A stretch of 34,125 nt of DNA from Candidatus Woesearchaeota archaeon. Its GTDB lineage: Archaea > Nanobdellota > Nanobdellia > Woesearchaeales > GCA-2686295. The stretch is taken from assembly GCA_937912225.1 (NCBI GenBank), contig CALDOJ010000028.1, forward strand, positions 1 through 34,125, in the 5' to 3' direction. Shown here in pieces: positions 32,805 to 34,125 of this stretch (position 1 is its first letter; each line of letters opens with the position of its first letter). Below the pieces are notes generated by a model. It had not been told where the DNA came from, ran no database searches, and saw only the letters and a list, made by a program, of their open reading frames with translations. The translations under genes were made by a program, and so were the position numbers.

Positions 32805-34017
32805 TTTTTGTTCCTAAATCTAACTCTTCTTCCAAAATCTTTTTTATACCAGGTTCTAAAGATTTTGGTGTTGATAAAGATATTTCTCTTGTTCTACCAT
32901 ATCTTCCTTTAGATAAAACTTTACCATTAATTATACCAAGCATATCTAATTCTCCAATTATATCAGAAAATCTTCTTTGAGTTAAAGGTCTAAAACCTAA
33001 TTTATCACAAAGTTCCCTATATAAATCATAAATTTCTCCTGTAAAAACTTTTCCAGGTGTTTGATTACTAAGCATTATTGCATAAAGAGTAATTTGAAAT
33101 TGTTTAGGCTGATTTTTAATAATATCAACACTAGTTTCTTTTTCAATTTTTTCTTCTGCTTCATCTATATTAATAATTTTAACTTGAGTCTGTCCTTTTC
33201 GTTCAGCAAGTTCAGAAGCAACTCTTAAAAGATCAATTGCTCTTCGTGCATCTCCATGTTCTCGTGCAGCATAAGCAGCACATTTTTCTATTACTCCTTC
33301 TTCTAATACTTTTTCTTTGAAAGCTTTTTTTGATCTTTTTTTAAGAATATCTTGAATTTGAATTGCATTATATGGAGGAAAAACTGCTTCTTCTTCACTT
33401 AATGAAGATTTAACTCTAGGATCAAGATCATTAACAAAACCTAAACTATTACTAATTCCTACAATACATAAAGTTGAATTTTTTAGTTCTGAATTAATTC
33501 TTGCTATATTATATATAAGTTCATTACCTGTTTTTTTTACTAATTGATCAATTTCATCTAAAATTAAAATAACATTTCTTTTTTTTTCATCAAGAACATC
33601 ATAAAAAATTCTATATACTTCATCAGTTGGCAAACCTGTTGGTGGGATTGCTTTTCCAAAAAATCTTGCTAATTGAGCTATTAATCTATATTCAGTATCT
33701 GCAACTTTTTTTAATTTACAATTAAGATATATTACTTCTAGAGGAATTTTTTTTTCTTGAGCAATTTCTAACATTTGATCAGTTACATATTTTGCAACAA
33801 GAGTTTTTCCAGTTCCTGTTTTTCCATAAATAAAAATATTTGAAGGAAGTTCTTTTCTTAAAGCTGGCGCTAAAATACTTGCAATATGTTCAATTTCAGA
33901 ATCTCTATGTGGTATGTCTTTAGGAACGTAAGAAGACTGTAAAATACTCTTATCTACAAAAATAGATTCTTTTGAAAGATACTTGTTAAAAAAATTGTTT
34001 AATCCCTTTTCCTCCAT
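32791..34017 (-). CDS. orc1/cdc6: Origin-binding initiator Orc1/Cdc6
   Basis: 408 residues, AAA+ initiator that binds ORB elements and loads MCM. Walker A GKTGTGKT (64-71), Walker B LILDEIDQL, sensor 1 region IVGISNS, sensor 2 HGDARRAIDLLR, and a C-terminal winged-helix (FRPLTQRRFSDIIGELDMLG). An EKGLNNFF segment at residues 3-10 resembles a PCNA box with E in place of Q, which is weak evidence. First gene of the orc-DP1-DP2 operon. TATA at 34041-34048 predicts a leaderless mRNA, with an ORB-like site between TATA and ATG. Confidence 0.96.
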   Translation of the reverse strand: MEEKGLNNFFNKYLSKESIFVDKSILQSSYVPKDIPHRDSEIEHIASILAPALRKELPSNIFIYGKTGTGKTLVAKYVTDQMLEIAQEKKIPLEVIYLNCKLKKVADTEYRLIAQLARFFGKAIPPTGLPTDEVYRIFYDVLDEKKRNVILILDEIDQLVKKTGNELIYNIARINSELKNSTLCIVGISNSLGFVNDLDPRVKSSLSEEEAVFPPYNAIQIQDILKKRSKKAFKEKVLEEGVIEKCAAYAAREHGDARRAIDLLRVASELAERKGQTQVKIINIDEAEEKIEKETSVDIIKNQPKQFQITLYAIMLSNQTPGKVFTGEIYDLYRELCDKLGFRPLTQRRFSDIIGELDMLGIINGKVLSKGRYGRTREISLSTPKSLEPGIKKILEEELDLGTKNEFF

Positions 34018-34022
34018 AAAAA

Positions 34023-34040
34023 TTCCAGACGAAACGAAGG
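34023..34040 (+). repeat. ORB-like element 1
   Basis: TTCCAGACGAAACGAAGG. It resembles the core of the archaeal origin recognition box (TTCCAGTGGAAACGAA type). It ends immediately next to the orc1/cdc6 TATA box. Confidence 0.6.
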
Positions 34041-34048
34041 TTTATAAA
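34041..34048 (-). promoter_or_regulatory. TATA box of orc1/cdc6 operon
   Basis: TTTATAAA, 24-31 nt before the ATG, adjacent to ORB-like element 1. Confidence 0.6.
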
Positions 34049-34107
34049 TCTTTATATAGTATAATATATAGTCTTAATAGTATTATTTTTTATTAAAACA
34101 TCTCACA

Positions 34108-34125
34108 CCTTCATTTCTTATGGAA
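34108..34125 (-). repeat. ORB-like element 2, inverted
   Basis: Minus strand TTCCATAAGAAATGAAGG, identical to element 1 at 14 of 18 positions with the same TTCCA-nnn-GAAA-n-GAAGG layout, opposite orientation. It ends at the window edge. Confidence 0.55.

Larger units (their letters stand above)
34018..34125. other. Candidate replication origin beside orc1/cdc6
   Basis: Two inverted ORB-like elements flank a 67-bp core of almost pure A/T (34041-34107), which would be the unwinding element. The layout, a core between inverted ORBs next to the initiator gene, is that of known archaeal origins. The window ends at the outer ORB, so further repeats may lie beyond. Confidence 0.6.

Overview
The window is an AT-rich stretch of an archaeal genome. 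RNase P RNA, Rnp3, Sec61-beta, NAC, TBP, MCM, a two-subunit family D polymerase, Orc1/Cdc6, aIF2-beta, RtcB/archease and DUF424 are all archaeal genes. Compact genes, frequent 1-20 nt overlaps, TTTATAAA/TTTAAATA boxes about 23-31 nt before start codons (leaderless or near-leaderless transcripts), and large secreted Cys-rich proteins suggest a DPANN-type archaeon (Woesearchaeota/Pacearchaeota-like). That placement is an inference; no marker was compared.

Layout. 1-2.4 kb (minus): HTH regulator, then archease-RtcB. 2.4-4.8 kb (minus): M17 aminopeptidase and a short-chain dehydrogenase, each behind a hairpin-bearing leader. 4.9-7.05 kb (minus): Sec61-beta and NAC, then a pair of related helical proteins and a MinD-type ATPase. 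7.08-7.38 kb (minus): RNase P RNA. 7.5-10.6 kb (plus): ABC ATPase and ABC-2 permease. 10.5-19.4 kb (minus): MEMO protein, a 2235-residue secreted repeat protein and a glycine-rich secreted protein. 19.4-22 kb (minus): a ThiI-like THUMP protein without its PP-loop motif, a ThiS/TtuB-like sulfur carrier, a TtuA-like tRNA thiolase and RNase P protein Rnp3. 22.1-26.1 kb (plus): small zinc protein, TBP, MCM, RPA-like protein. 26.1-27.0 kb (minus): SpoIIM-like membrane protein. 27.0-27.8 kb (plus): aIF2-beta and DUF424. 27.8-34.0 kb (minus): Orc1/Cdc6, PolD small subunit, PolD large subunit. The window ends in what looks like a replication origin: two inverted ORB-like elements flank an AT-rich core just upstream of orc1/cdc6.

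Most novel signal: a recurrent mini-ORF/hairpin module ahead of unrelated genes. At the ABC ATPase, the sulfur carrier and the dehydrogenase, an ATG-initiated reading frame of 21, 19 and 36 codons ends in a TGA that overlaps the next gene's start as ATGA. The first two peptides are clearly alike (VIKNRIFLEPHN versus IIKNQIFLEFHN), and all sites share an A-rich/T-rich stem-loop of the form CAAAA-loop-TTTTG. A fourth, apparently startless copy (VIKSKTFGP) precedes the aminopeptidase. I do not recognise this module; it may be a translation-coupling leader peptide, a structured RNA element, or a small dispersed element.

Second, ORB-like sequences also occur as a 75-bp-spaced direct repeat upstream of the TBP-MCM-RPA cluster, which raises the possibility that Orc1/Cdc6 binds there too.
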